Origin: Hyphomicrobiales bacterium
Lineage (GTDB): Bacteria > Pseudomonadota > Alphaproteobacteria > Rhizobiales > Rhizobiaceae
Assembly: GCA_900469615.1 (NCBI GenBank)
Contig: UBYA01000003.1
Span: 1-64,000, forward strand
Reading direction: 5' to 3'
DNA length: 64,000 bases
Positions 51,663-60,235 of this stretch are shown piece after piece. The notes beneath the pieces were generated by a model. That model saw nothing but the letters and a program-made list of their open reading frames with translations, was not told where the DNA came from and ran no database searches. Within the stretch, counting starts at the first letter, position 1; each line of letters opens with the position of its first letter. Made by a program: the position numbers and the translations under genes.

Positions 51663-52541
51663 TCACATTTGCGCGTCCGGCGGCTGACCGGGCGTCATGC
51701 GGGGGAAGGCGGAGCGGTCGCTGCCCGAACGCCGGCGCATCCAGGCTTCGAGCTGCCTGAGAAGCAGCGAGAGGCCGACGGTCAAAAGCAGGTAGATGAA
51801 GGCGAGGATCGACAGCGATTCGAAATAGCGGAAGTTGGCCGAATAATAGAGCTTTGCAAGCTGGCTGATATCGGCAACGCCGAGCACGGACACCAGCGAG
51901 CTGTCCTTCACCATGGCGATGAAATCGTTCGACAGCGGCGGCAGGATGACGCGGATCGCCTGCGGAAAGACGACGAGACGGAAGCGCTGGAAACGGCTGA
52001 GGCCGAGCGCTTTCGCCGCTTCGATCTGGCCCTGGTCGACGGCCTGTATGCCGGCGCGGAAGATTTCGGCGATGAAGGAGGAGTAGCCGACCGTCAGCGC
52101 AATGATGGTGCGCCAGACGAATGGCACGTCGCGCGTGACGAGCGGGCTTGTCCAGCCGGCGGAGACCAGCGGGGACGTGATAAAGTTATAGGCGGCGACG
52201 AAGGCCGGCGTGCCGACGAAGGCGACATAGGAGAGCAGCACCAGCATGGGAATACCGCGCACGATCTCGATATAGAAGCGTGCCACCTGCCTGAGCACGA
52301 GGAAATCCGACAGGCCGAGCAAGGCGAGCCCGAGGCCGAGCAGCATGGCAAGCGTAAAGGCCACCAGCGTCACGAAGATCGTGACGCCGATGCCATTCAG
52401 CAGAAGAGAGAATATCTGGGCGTAGAGGCCGTTTGCCGCGATTGCGATGGAGGCGACGACGCCGAGGATGGCAAGGGCGACCAGCCACCAGGGGAAATCA
52501 TCCTTGCCATGGCGCCCGCCCGAGGCTGCAAATGGTGCCAT
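51663..52541 (-). CDS. Amino-acid ABC transporter permease
   Basis: Permease of 292 residues of the HisMQ/GlnP family. The hydrophobic helices begin at about residue 18 after a short polar lead, and the EAA loop EAAKALGLSRFQRFRLVVFP near residues 185-205 is the ATPase contact. It forms an operon with the solute-binding protein gene upstream (34 bp). Neither the ATPase nor a second permease is in the window, so it must use an ATPase encoded elsewhere, and it probably works as a homodimer. Confidence 0.92.
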   Translation of the reverse strand: MAPFAASGGRHGKDDFPWWLVALAILGVVASIAIAANGLYAQIFSLLLNGIGVTIFVTLVAFTLAMLLGLGLALLGLSDFLVLRQVARFYIEIVRGIPMLVLLSYVAFVGTPAFVAAYNFITSPLVSAGWTSPLVTRDVPFVWRTIIALTVGYSSFIAEIFRAGIQAVDQGQIEAAKALGLSRFQRFRLVVFPQAIRVILPPLSNDFIAMVKDSSLVSVLGVADISQLAKLYYSANFRYFESLSILAFIYLLLTVGLSLLLRQLEAWMRRRSGSDRSAFPRMTPGQPPDAQM

Positions 52542-52575
52542 CAGAGCGGGCTTCCGGTATGTCGATCTGCAGGGT

Positions 52576-53373
52576 TCATTGGCCCATCTTGTAGTCGAGG
52601 AACCACTTCTTGTTGAGCGCTTCGAAGGTGCCGTCGGCCTTGAGGCTGGCGATCGCGGCGTTGACCGGGGCGACGAGATCGGAGCCCTTCTGGAAGATGA
52701 AGCCGAAATCCTCGGAGCCGAGCGGGCCGCCGATCAGCTTCAGGCCGCCATTGGAGGCATCCACGTAACCTTTGCCGGCCGTGCCGTCGGTCAGCACGAG
52801 ATCGACGTCGCCGGTCTTCAGTGCCTGCACGGTGGCGCCGAAGGTTTCGAAGGTCTTGATGCGCGGGTTCTGCTCGTTGCCGTCGAGGACTTCATAGACG
52901 GCGGTGTAGAAGGGGGTCGTGCCCGGCTGCGCGCCGATCAGGCCGTCCTTGAAGGCGGCGAAGCTCTTGGCATCGGTGAAGCGCGTCTCATCGCCGCGCA
53001 CCAGCATGAACTGCTCGGAGCGCATGTACGGGTCGGAGAAATCGACCTTCTGTTTCCGGTCGTCCTTGATGGTGATGCCGGTCATGCCGATGTTGTACTG
53101 GCCTTCGGATACGGCCTGGATCATCGCATCCCAGCTGGTGTTCTGGTACTCGACCTTGAAGTTCAGGCGCTTGGCGATCTCGTTCATCGCGTCGTATTCC
53201 CAGCCGATCGCCTTGTTCGTCTTGGGGTCGATGAATTGCAGCGGCGGGTAGGCATTCTCGGTGACGACGACGACGGTCCTGCCGTTGAGGTTCGGAAGAT
53301 CGGCGGCGAAGGATGCGAAGGGCGCAAGCACGAGGGCGCTGAGGCCCAGAAGGAACGAACGACGGAATGCCAT
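52576..53373 (-). CDS. Amino-acid ABC transporter solute-binding protein
   Basis: Periplasmic protein of 265 residues. The signal peptide ends near FASFAAD; the family 3 solute-binding fold follows, with VVTENAYPPLQFIDPKTNKA, GWEYDAMNEIAKRL and WDAMIQAVSEGQYNIGMTGI. Polar amino acids are the usual ligands of such proteins. It is the first gene of a two-gene operon with the permease. The ligand cannot be read from the sequence. Confidence 0.92.
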   Translation of the reverse strand: MAFRRSFLLGLSALVLAPFASFAADLPNLNGRTVVVVTENAYPPLQFIDPKTNKAIGWEYDAMNEIAKRLNFKVEYQNTSWDAMIQAVSEGQYNIGMTGITIKDDRKQKVDFSDPYMRSEQFMLVRGDETRFTDAKSFAAFKDGLIGAQPGTTPFYTAVYEVLDGNEQNPRIKTFETFGATVQALKTGDVDLVLTDGTAGKGYVDASNGGLKLIGGPLGSEDFGFIFQKGSDLVAPVNAAIASLKADGTFEALNKKWFLDYKMGQ

Positions 53374-53531
53374 GGAAATCTCCCCGATTAGCGTGGCGGA
53401 AAACTGTCATATTTGCAAAGCTCATGGCAAGGCCATTGCCACGGGCGCAATCACGAAAAATGGAAAAGCAACTCTAAAACTGGCGGTTGACGCAGAAATT
53501 TCCGCCTGCCGCGCGCGGGGCGGCGACTATC

Positions 53532-53558
53532 AAAAAAGGCGACCCGAAGGCCGCCTTT
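53532..53558 (-). terminator. Terminator of rplS with UUCG-type tetraloop
   Basis: On the minus strand the hairpin reads GGCGGCC-TTCG-GGTCGCC, with one G-T pair, and is followed by TTTTTT (A-run at 53532-53537 on the plus strand). It is 28 bp after the rplS stop. Confidence 0.9.
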
Positions 53559-53585
53559 CATTGTCGCGATCCGTTGGATCGAAAC

Positions 53586-54122
53586 TTATTCTGCTGCAGG
53601 CTCTGCGGCAGCAGCAGCTTCAGCGGCTGCCTTTGCTTCAGCGGCTTCGGCTGCCGCCTTTTCAGCTGCGAGCGCCTGAGCGGCTGCAACCTTCTCGGCT
53701 TCGATGCGTGCCTTCTCGTCGGCAAGAGCCTGGCGCTCTGCGTCGTTGAGCTTGCGGGCGCGGGTGCCGGTGTTCTCGACGATACGGGCAGCCTTGCCGC
53801 GCAGGTCGCGCAGGTAGTAGAGCTTGGCGCGACGGACCTTGCCGCGGCGAACGACTTCGACGCTTTCGATCATCGGGGAGTAGACCGGGAATACGCGCTC
53901 GACGCCTTCGCCGTAGGAGATCTTGCGAACGGTGAAGTTTTCCTGCAGACCGCCGCCGGAGCGGGCGATGCAAACGCCTTCATAGGCCTGAACGCGGGTA
54001 CGGTTGCCTTCCGTGACCTTCACGTTGACGCGAACGGTGTCGCCGGCGGAGAATTCGGGAAGCGTGCGCTTGGCTTCGATCTTGGCGGCCTGTTCGGCTT
54101 CCAACTGCTGAATGATGTTCAT
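53586..54122 (-). CDS. rplS: 50S ribosomal protein L19 with extended tail
   Basis: Ribosomal protein of 178 residues. The core (residues 1-120) is standard: [61 protein letters not shown] and [15 protein letters not shown]. The C-terminal ~55 residues form an Ala/Glu/Lys-rich tail (for example [15 protein letters not shown]) not found in E. coli L19 (115 residues); such tails are usual in Rhizobiales. It is transcribed after trmD with the DUF1801 gene between. A strong terminator follows. Confidence 0.96.
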   Translation of the reverse strand: MNIIQQLEAEQAAKIEAKRTLPEFSAGDTVRVNVKVTEGNRTRVQAYEGVCIARSGGGLQENFTVRKISYGEGVERVFPVYSPMIESVEVVRRGKVRRAKLYYLRDLRGKAARIVENTGTRARKLNDAERQALADEKARIEAEKVAAAQALAAEKAAAEAAEAKAAAEAAAAAEPAAE

Positions 54123-54399
54123 AGTATCAACCTCGTTGTTGCTTCAACAGCCAGAGCGCCCGAACGATCTATCCTTGGTCGGACCCGAAGGTCGCGCCGC
54201 GCGATATATGCCAGTTACGGCATGGGCGGATACGTCTGCTTTTCTTTGGTGGTTGATGGGAAATTTCCCATGCCGGGCGCGCACATATCCTATTGCCGCG
54301 CCTTTGTCACCCCTTGCGGCCGAATTAAGTGGCCGTTTGCCGCCTTGAGAGCGGCTTTGAACGGCGATTTATGGTCCAGCGCCGTTGCAGGCGCCGGGA
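54123..54399. other. Spacer upstream of rplS with 16-bp palindrome
   Basis: The 277-bp spacer has no convincing gene. At 54256-54271, ATGGGAAATTTCCCAT is a perfect palindrome, 134 bp upstream of rplS. The rest probably holds the rplS promoter and leader. Confidence 0.4.
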
Positions 54400-54819
54400 T
54401 CATGCCTTCCTCGGCTTTTTCCGTGCCGACGCGTTGAGCGCCGCTGCGGCACGAATGAGCGCTTTCAGCGCTTCCTCGTCGATCTCCTCGTTCTCGCGAA
54501 TATCGATGGCCCGCCTCGTATTGCCCTCAAGGCTGGAATTGAACAGGCCGGTGGGATCGTCCAGCGAAGCGCCTTTCGCAAAAGTCAGCTTTACGATGCT
54601 CTTGTAGGTCTCGCCGGTGCAGATGATGCCGGCATGGGACCACACGGGAACGCCCCGCCATTTCCATTCCTCGACGATATCGGGCTCAGCCTGCCTGATG
54701 AGAGCCCGGACCCTGGCCAGCACCTTGCCCCGCCAGTCGCCCAGCTCCTCGATCCTCCGGTCGATCAGCCGGGACGCGGAGGCTGCCTGCTCCACCTCCG
54801 TTGCGTTGTCTTTTGCCAT
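54400..54819 (-). CDS. DUF1801 (YdhG-like) protein
   Basis: Protein of 139 residues. The segments IDRRIEELGDWRGKVLARVRAL, VEEWKWRGVPVWSHAGIICTG and IVKLTFAKGASLDDP (an iron-chaperone-like YdhG fold) mark the DUF1801 family, whose function is unclear. The start at 54819 (MAKDNATE) has a GAGG site upstream; an in-frame ATG at 54843 is less likely. It interrupts the trmD-rplS order found in many bacteria, on the same strand. Confidence 0.8.
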   Translation of the reverse strand: MAKDNATEVEQAASASRLIDRRIEELGDWRGKVLARVRALIRQAEPDIVEEWKWRGVPVWSHAGIICTGETYKSIVKLTFAKGASLDDPTGLFNSSLEGNTRRAIDIRENEEIDEEALKALIRAAAALNASARKKPRKA

Positions 54820-55067
54820 CCCCGGGGCCTCCTCGCTTTTCACGTCTGCCTGGACTCTTTACCGCTTGCTGGCGTTCGACGCCACCGCGCCTTGCCGGGA
54901 GGACATCTCCCCGGCGTCGATGTCCGGTCATGGCAACCCAGGCCTCGATGCGCCTGGCCTTCGGGTTACTCTGGCTCGTGGATGCGTTGCGGCTCCGGCC
55001 GTGGGCGGCCATAGCCCGATTGCCGGCGTAGCTGCGGACGAGAAGTCTCGACGCCGGGTCGATATCG

Positions 55068-55760
55068 TTATTTCTTCGACTGCTTTTCCAGCAGATCGGG
55101 CCGGCGTTCCCGCGTCAGTTGCTCGGCCTGCTCGCGCTGCCATCTGGCGATGGCCGCGTGATTGCCCGAGGTGAGCACGGCAGGGATTTCGCGGCCTTCC
55201 CATATCTGCGGGCGGGTATAGTGCGGATGCTCCAGAAGGCCGCCTTCGAAGCTTTCGTGCAGGCCGGAGAGGTCGTTGCCCATGACACCGGGCAGGATGC
55301 GGACGATTGCGTCGAGCAGGATCAGCGCGGCGGGCTCGCCGCCCGAGAGGATATAGTCGCCGATCGAGACCTCCTCGAGATCGCGGCCGTCGATGACGCG
55401 CTGGTCGACGCCCTCGAAGCGGCCACAGACGATGATGACGCCGTCGCCGCTTGCGAGTTCGCGCACGCGCTTCTGCGTCAGCGGCTTGCCGCGCGGGCTC
55501 ATCAGCAGGCGCGGGCGGTTGTCGTTTTCGCTGGCATGATCGATGGCGCGGGCAAGCACGTCAGGCTTCAGTACCATGCCGGCTCCGCCGCCGGCCGGCG
55601 TGTCGTCGACGGTGCGGTGCCGGTCGGTGGCGAAATCGCGGATCTGCACGGTGTCCAGCGACCATTGTCCGCGCTCCATCGCCTTGCCGGCGAGCGACGT
55701 GCCGAGATGGCCGGGAAACATCTCGGGATAAAGCGTGAGGATGGTGGCCCGGAAACTCAT
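55068..55760 (-). CDS. trmD: tRNA (guanine-N1-)-methyltransferase
   Basis: SPOUT methyltransferase of 230 residues that makes m1G37 in tRNAs. The knot segments [36 protein letters not shown] (GGGAGM), [16 protein letters not shown] and [17 protein letters not shown] are complete. It lies 24 bp after rimM on the same strand. The start [15 protein letters not shown] is typical; a frame six codons longer is unlikely. Confidence 0.96.
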   Translation of the reverse strand: MSFRATILTLYPEMFPGHLGTSLAGKAMERGQWSLDTVQIRDFATDRHRTVDDTPAGGGAGMVLKPDVLARAIDHASENDNRPRLLMSPRGKPLTQKRVRELASGDGVIIVCGRFEGVDQRVIDGRDLEEVSIGDYILSGGEPAALILLDAIVRILPGVMGNDLSGLHESFEGGLLEHPHYTRPQIWEGREIPAVLTSGNHAAIARWQREQAEQLTRERRPDLLEKQSKK

Positions 55761-55784
55761 GGCGCGGTCATGTCCCAAGGAGGA

Positions 55785-56366
55785 TCACTTCTTCGTCTTG
55801 CCCTGCGGTTTTTCCGGCTTTTCCGGCTTGCCGATGAGGTCGTCAGGATTGTCGATCAGGCCGGCGGCCAGCGGATCGATCAGGATCTTGCCACCCTCGA
55901 GATCGATTTCGAGCACGGCGGCCTCCGAAAAGGGGATCAGCACGGGACGCTTGCCCGGACCCTTCAACTCCAGAAGATCGCCAGCGCCGAAATCATAGAT
56001 GCCGGTGACTGTGCCGTAACCGGTGCCCTGGTCGTCGACAGCTTCCAGCCCTTCGAGATCGGTATAGAAGAATTCGTCGTCATCGAGTTCTTCATCCGGC
56101 AGGTTGTCGCGCTCGATATAGAGCTCGAGCCCGTTCAGCGCTTCGGCGGCGTTGCGGTCGTTGACGCCGCGAAAGCGTACGACGACCATATTCTTGGCCT
56201 CGCGGATTTCCAGAACCTCGAAAGTCCGGCCGTCCATGCTGTGCAAGTGGCCGTAATCGCCAAGCGCAGCGGGGTCCGAGGTGTAGGCGCGGGCGCGCAC
56301 CTCGCCCCTCAGGCCCTGGGCCGCGCCGATGGTCGCCATCAATACCGGGTTTTGCAGTGTCGTCAT
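55785..56366 (-). CDS. rimM: Ribosome maturation factor RimM
   Basis: Protein of 193 residues for 30S maturation around S19. The N-terminal domain has [22 protein letters not shown], and the C-terminal PRC-barrel has [16 protein letters not shown] and [21 protein letters not shown] Lys/Pro/Glu-rich tail ([14 protein letters not shown]) extends beyond the usual end. It lies between rpsP and trmD, the standard order. ATG 56366 is the clear start. Confidence 0.95.
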   Translation of the reverse strand: MTTLQNPVLMATIGAAQGLRGEVRARAYTSDPAALGDYGHLHSMDGRTFEVLEIREAKNMVVVRFRGVNDRNAAEALNGLELYIERDNLPDEELDDDEFFYTDLEGLEAVDDQGTGYGTVTGIYDFGAGDLLELKGPGKRPVLIPFSEAAVLEIDLEGGKILIDPLAAGLIDNPDDLIGKPEKPEKPQGKTKK

Positions 56367-56433
56367 GGTCTCTTCGCCGATTGCCGGATCAATTTGCGTT
56401 CTCTCATAGGATGAACACCCGCTGATGGGAAAC

Positions 56434-56466
56434 AAAAAACGGGCAGCATGTCGCCATGCCGCCCGT
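56434..56466 (-). terminator. Terminator of rpsP
   Basis: The plus strand shows ACGGGCAGCATG (56439-56450), loop TCGC and CATGCCGCCCGT (56455-56466), one mismatch; the A-run at 56434-56439 is a T-run on the minus strand. It lies between rpsP and rimM, so it may tune the downstream genes relative to rpsP. Confidence 0.82.
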
Positions 56467-56488
56467 TCTCGATCGTCACAGGGACGGA

Positions 56489-56851
56489 TTATTCAGAAGC
56501 GGCAGCGGCGGCGTCAGCAGCCTTCTGAGCCTTTTCGGCAGCGCGTTCCTGAGCGCGCTTGCCCGGCTTTGCCTTTTCCGGGTTGCTCTTGGCGTCGCGC
56601 TTTGCGAGGCCTGCTTCGGCGAGGAAGCGCAGAACGCGGTCGGTCGGCTGGGCGCCGTTGTCGAGCCAATGCTTGATGCGCTCGCCGTCCAGCTCAACGC
56701 GCTTGGCGTCGTCCTTGGCAAGCATCGGGTTCCAGGAACCGAGCTTTTCCAGGAAGCGGCCGTCGCGCGGCGAGCGGGCGTCGGCAACGACGACGTGGTA
56801 GTACGGGCGCTTCTTGGAGCCACCGCGGGCGAGACGAATTTTCAGTGCCAT
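56489..56851 (-). CDS. rpsP: 30S ribosomal protein S16
   Basis: Ribosomal protein of 120 residues. The core [38 protein letters not shown] is split here as [18 protein letters not shown] and [15 protein letters not shown], then [15 protein letters not shown] and [12 protein letters not shown]. The final 30 residues form a Lys/Ala-rich tail, longer than in E. coli S16 (82 residues) but normal for rhizobia. It is followed by a terminator and then rimM. The start at 56851 is the standard one. Confidence 0.97.
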   Translation of the reverse strand: MALKIRLARGGSKKRPYYHVVVADARSPRDGRFLEKLGSWNPMLAKDDAKRVELDGERIKHWLDNGAQPTDRVLRFLAEAGLAKRDAKSNPEKAKPGKRAQERAAEKAQKAADAAAAASE

Positions 56852-56978
56852 GTCTTTACTCCTTAGGCTTTTCTTGACCGCTTCGTTGTGCGGTATGGTT
56901 ACGTCGCGCTGCTTTTTTCTTGCCGCGTGATCCCAGTCGAAAACGTGCTCTCGTCTTTCGGGATCATGCGGCCGGGGC

Positions 56979-57281
56979 TTACCCTTTGAAATCCGCAGCG
57001 ATCTGTTCATGATGCCGGATGACTTCCTTGATGACGAAGTTCAGGAACTTCTCGGCGAAATCCGGGTCCAGATTTGCGTCCTTTGCCAGGCGGCGCAGGC
57101 GCTCGATCTGAAATTCTTCGCGCGCCGGGTCGGCCGGCGGCAGGTCGTACTTGGCCTTCAGCACGCCCACTTCCTTCGTGCAGCGGAAGCGCTCGGCCAG
57201 CATGTGCACCAGTGCGGCATCGATATTGTCGATCGACTGGCGGTAGTTGCCCAGTTGGGCCTTTACGTCTGGATCAATCAT
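56979..57281 (-). CDS. Small chorismate mutase (AroQ class)
   Basis: All-helical enzyme of 100 residues of the AroQ alpha type, starting [24 protein letters not shown]. It keeps the core residues of the family in [29 protein letters not shown] (Arg and Lys of the active site) and [13 protein letters not shown]. It converts chorismate to prephenate for Phe and Tyr synthesis. It sits between ffh and rpsP, 18 bp after ffh, a Rhizobiales arrangement. A TTG three codons upstream is less likely than ATG 57281. Confidence 0.88.
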   Translation of the reverse strand: MIDPDVKAQLGNYRQSIDNIDAALVHMLAERFRCTKEVGVLKAKYDLPPADPAREEFQIERLRRLAKDANLDPDFAEKFLNFVIKEVIRHHEQIAADFKG

Positions 57282-57299
57282 GGGGGTCAACGATCCTTC

Positions 57300-58868
57300 T
57301 CACTTCTTCTTCGGCAAACCGGGCAGGCCCGGGAAACCACCGCCAAGACCCGGCAGCTTGGCGCCGCCGAGACCGGGCAATCCGCCACCGCCGCCGAGGC
57401 CCGGCATGCCGCCGGGACGGCCGAGGCCGGCGGCTTCGGCCTGTTTCTGCAGGGCTTCGAGCTGCTTGGGGTCCATGTTCGACAGGTCGGGCATGCCGCC
57501 CATGCCGCCGCCGAGGCCCATCTTGCCGGCAAGGCCGCCCATCAGCTGCTTCATCATGCCGCCTTTGCCCTTGCCGCCCATCATCTTCATCATGTCCGCC
57601 ATCTGGCGGTGCATCTTCAGAAGCTTATTGATGTCGGAGGCGTCGGTGCCGGAGCCGGCGGCGATGCGCTTCTTGCGGGAATGCTTCAGCAGGTCCGGAT
57701 TGGCGCGCTCCGCCTTGGTCATCGAGGAGATGATGGCGAGCTGGCGCTTGAACAGGCGGTCGTCGAGACCGGCGGCAGCCATCTTGTCCTTCATGCCGGA
57801 CATGCCGGGCATCAGGCCCATGATGCCGCCCATGCCGCCCATCTTCTGCATCTGGCCGAGCTGGTCGGCGAGGTCGTTCAGATCGAACTTGCCCTTGGCC
57901 ATCTTGGCGGCCATGGCGGCCGCCTTCTCGGCGTCGATATTCTCGGCCGCCTTCTCGACGAGCGAAACGATGTCGCCCATGCCGAGGATGCGGTCGGCGA
58001 TACGGCGGGGATGGAATTCCTCCAACTCGCCCATTCTTTCGCCGACGCCGATCAGCTTGATCGGCTTGCCTGTCACGGCGCGCATCGAAAGGGCCGCGCC
58101 GCCGCGGCCGTCGCCGTCCATACGGGTCAGCACGAGGCCGGTGATGCCGACGCGCTCGTCGAAGTTGCGGGCGAGATTGACGGCGTCCTGACCGGTCAGG
58201 CTATCGGCGACCAGCAGGATTTCGTGCGGATTGGACTTCTTCTTGATATCCGCCATCTCGACCATGAGCGGCTCGTCGATATGCGTGCGGCCGGCGGTGT
58301 CGAGGATGACGACGTCATGGCCGCCGAGCTTGGCGGCCTGCACGGCGCGGGCGGCGATATCGGTCGGCGACTGGCCGGCGATGATGGGCAGAGTGTCGAC
58401 GCCCGTCTGCACGCCGAGCTGGCGCAGCTGCTCCTGCGCGGCCGGGCGGCGCGTGTCGAGCGAGGCCATCAGGACCTTCTTGCGGTCGCGGCTCGTCAGG
58501 CGATTGGCGATCTTCGCGGTCGTGGTGGTCTTGCCGGAGCCCTGCAGGCCGACCATCATCACGACGACCGGAGCCGGGGCATTGAGGTCGATGCCGACGC
58601 CTTCGCCGCCGAGCATTTCGATCAGCTCGTCATGGACGATCTTGACGACCATCTGGCCGGGCTTGATCGACTTCAGAATTTCGGCGCCGACGGCCTTTTC
58701 GCGGACGCGGTCGGTAAAGGAGCGAACGACATCCAGCGCCACGTCGGCTTCGAGCAGCGCGCGGCGAACCTCGCGGAGTGCTGCGGAAACATCGGCTTCC
58801 GAAAGCGCGCCGCGGCCTGTCAGTCCATTCAGAATGGAACCAAGACGGTCCTGGAGGTTTTCAAACAT
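57300..58868 (-). CDS. ffh: Signal recognition particle protein Ffh
   Basis: SRP GTPase of 522 residues. The N domain has MFENLQDRLGSILNGL, the G domain GLQGSGKTTTTAK (P loop near 108), DTRRPAAQEQL, DTAGRTHIDE and LTRMDGDGRGGAAL, and the M domain is Met/Gly-rich with KMMGGKGKGGMMKQLMGGLA and SKRxR-like RIAAGSGTDASDINKLL. The Gly/Pro/Leu-rich tail (GLPGLGG and similar) is longer than in E. coli Ffh. It binds 4.5S RNA and directs membrane proteins to FtsY. AAGGAAG lies before ATG 58868. Confidence 0.97.
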   Translation of the reverse strand: MFENLQDRLGSILNGLTGRGALSEADVSAALREVRRALLEADVALDVVRSFTDRVREKAVGAEILKSIKPGQMVVKIVHDELIEMLGGEGVGIDLNAPAPVVVMMVGLQGSGKTTTTAKIANRLTSRDRKKVLMASLDTRRPAAQEQLRQLGVQTGVDTLPIIAGQSPTDIAARAVQAAKLGGHDVVILDTAGRTHIDEPLMVEMADIKKKSNPHEILLVADSLTGQDAVNLARNFDERVGITGLVLTRMDGDGRGGAALSMRAVTGKPIKLIGVGERMGELEEFHPRRIADRILGMGDIVSLVEKAAENIDAEKAAAMAAKMAKGKFDLNDLADQLGQMQKMGGMGGIMGLMPGMSGMKDKMAAAGLDDRLFKRQLAIISSMTKAERANPDLLKHSRKKRIAAGSGTDASDINKLLKMHRQMADMMKMMGGKGKGGMMKQLMGGLAGKMGLGGGMGGMPDLSNMDPKQLEALQKQAEAAGLGRPGGMPGLGGGGGLPGLGGAKLPGLGGGFPGLPGLPKKK

Positions 58869-59245
58869 CGGTTCTTCCTTATCGATCGCTTGGAGCTTTG
58901 AATTTGCGCATGGGCGCGGCTCATCGCTCGAAAACGTCGTGCTTTTCCATGACGAAAACAAGACGCAAAGCCAAAAAGCACCCGAGGGCGCATCGCGCTG
59001 TCGGGTGTTGACCTCCGGGATCTCTTTATACCTTATATGGGTCCCGGTCGGTGGCTCGGAGGCTTGTGCTCGTCGCAGATTGCGGGCGATAAACAGGAAA
59101 AGACCGGCAAAGTCAACCCAAGGCCGCGGAAATGCCGCATGTGCGCTGACCATATTGGCATATCAATGTCGTTTTGGCCGTACCATCGTCTTCCAATTGT
59201 AGTATCGATCCCCGCCCGAGACACGAATCCCCGAGACCGTTCCGA
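58869..59245. other. Divergent spacer with ffh leader and promoters
   Basis: About 377 bp between ffh and the plus-strand unknown gene. It contains a terminator-like hairpin on the ffh side (58973-59007), about 105-139 nt before the ffh ATG, and AT-rich sequence near 59025-59040 (TATAAGGTATAAAG on the minus strand) that could be the ffh promoter. No SRP RNA core sequence was found. Confidence 0.5.
58973..59007 (-). terminator. Attenuator-like hairpin in the ffh leader
   Basis: On the minus strand, CACCCGA ... TCGGGTG (outer 7-bp stem) encloses GCGC-GAT-GCGC (inner stem), followed by CTTTTTGG. It has the form of a Rho-independent terminator but lies upstream of ffh, so it may end a short leader RNA or attenuate ffh. 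Confidence 0.65.
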
Positions 59246-60235
59246 ATGAATGACGCAGCCCTGACCGATCTTCTCGCCGCCTGCCGCGCCTATGCCGGCG
59301 GCCGGGTCGACAGCCGTTTCAACGCGGCGGCGCAAGCCTTCTATGCGAGTGCCGTCGCCCAGCCGAAAATCGTGGCGCGGGCAGCGCGCGAGCTTGGTCG
59401 GCTGCCGCCTCCGGGTGCTGCCGTCCTCGCCAACATGCTCGGTACCATCATCGAAAAGGGCGGGTCGGTCGAACGCAGCGGTCCGGCCGTGTGGGAGCTT
59501 TATCTCGCATGGCTGCCACAGATCCACCGCGGCTTTGCCGGCCGCAAGGAACTGAGCCCGCGGCAACGGCAACTGCTCGACGCGTTCCAGCTGCTCGGCC
59601 AATCCGTGGTTTCGCACCTTTCCGCGATGCCGCGGGAGCGCATGCTCGCCGCCGGCAACAAGGCGCTGATGGCGCAGCTTGCGGAATTGCAGGATTACAC
59701 GCCGGGCGCGGCCTGGGTCCGTCAGGTGCTCCTGAGCCGAAGCGACGACCTGCTGGTGCTCCATCTTTCAAGCCGCCAGGGCTTTCGGTTGCGCTACGAG
59801 AATATCGTCAACGGTTTTCATCTCTTCACGCTCATCCAGGCGGCCATCGGCGAGCGGCTTCCCGGCGGGCGCTCCCCCAACCGCTTCATCGTCGACATGG
59901 CGCGCTGCGTGACCGTGGCCGAGGAGGGCAATGACGAGCCCTGGTGGCGCTATGAGACAGTTCAACCCGGTGAGCCAAGTCTTGTCGAGGTTTCCGGCGA
60001 GGCATCCGTCGAGACGATTTCCCGCATCGATGGCCGGCAGATCATCCTGCTTTCGCCTGCCGCCGAAGGGGCGGCGTTGTGGGATACGAGCTTTTTCACG
60101 CCGCAGCTTTTCGCCATGCCGGCGAATGTCGTGCTGGAGGAGGCGCTGACGACGGGCGAGGCCGAGGACTGGTTCGCCAAGGCCGGCTTGCCGTCCGGCG
60201 AGGCGACGGGTGTGGAAGGGGCGGACAGGGCATGA
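59246..60235 (+). CDS. Unknown protein linked to NAPE-PLD-like hydrolase
   Basis: Protein of 329 residues without a recognised domain. No signal peptide or membrane segment is evident; it is fairly rich in Ala, Leu and Arg and probably cytoplasmic. Segments such as DLLAACRAYAGGRVDSRFN, ERSGPAVWELYLAWLPQIHRG (split here to 18 residues or fewer: GPAVWELYLAWLPQ) and RFIVDMARCVTVAEEG are conserved-looking. It overlaps the next gene by ATGA, so the two form a tightly coupled pair. The function is unknown. Confidence 0.75.
   Translation: MNDAALTDLLAACRAYAGGRVDSRFNAAAQAFYASAVAQPKIVARAARELGRLPPPGAAVLANMLGTIIEKGGSVERSGPAVWELYLAWLPQIHRGFAGRKELSPRQRQLLDAFQLLGQSVVSHLSAMPRERMLAAGNKALMAQLAELQDYTPGAAWVRQVLLSRSDDLLVLHLSSRQGFRLRYENIVNGFHLFTLIQAAIGERLPGGRSPNRFIVDMARCVTVAEEGNDEPWWRYETVQPGEPSLVEVSGEASVETISRIDGRQIILLSPAAEGAALWDTSFFTPQLFAMPANVVLEEALTTGEAEDWFAKAGLPSGEATGVEGADRA

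Noticed and set aside
58869..59040. Possible SRP RNA (4.5S) gene upstream of ffh
   Set aside because: The conserved GGAAGGNAGC-type core of bacterial SRP RNA is absent; only a terminator-like hairpin is seen.
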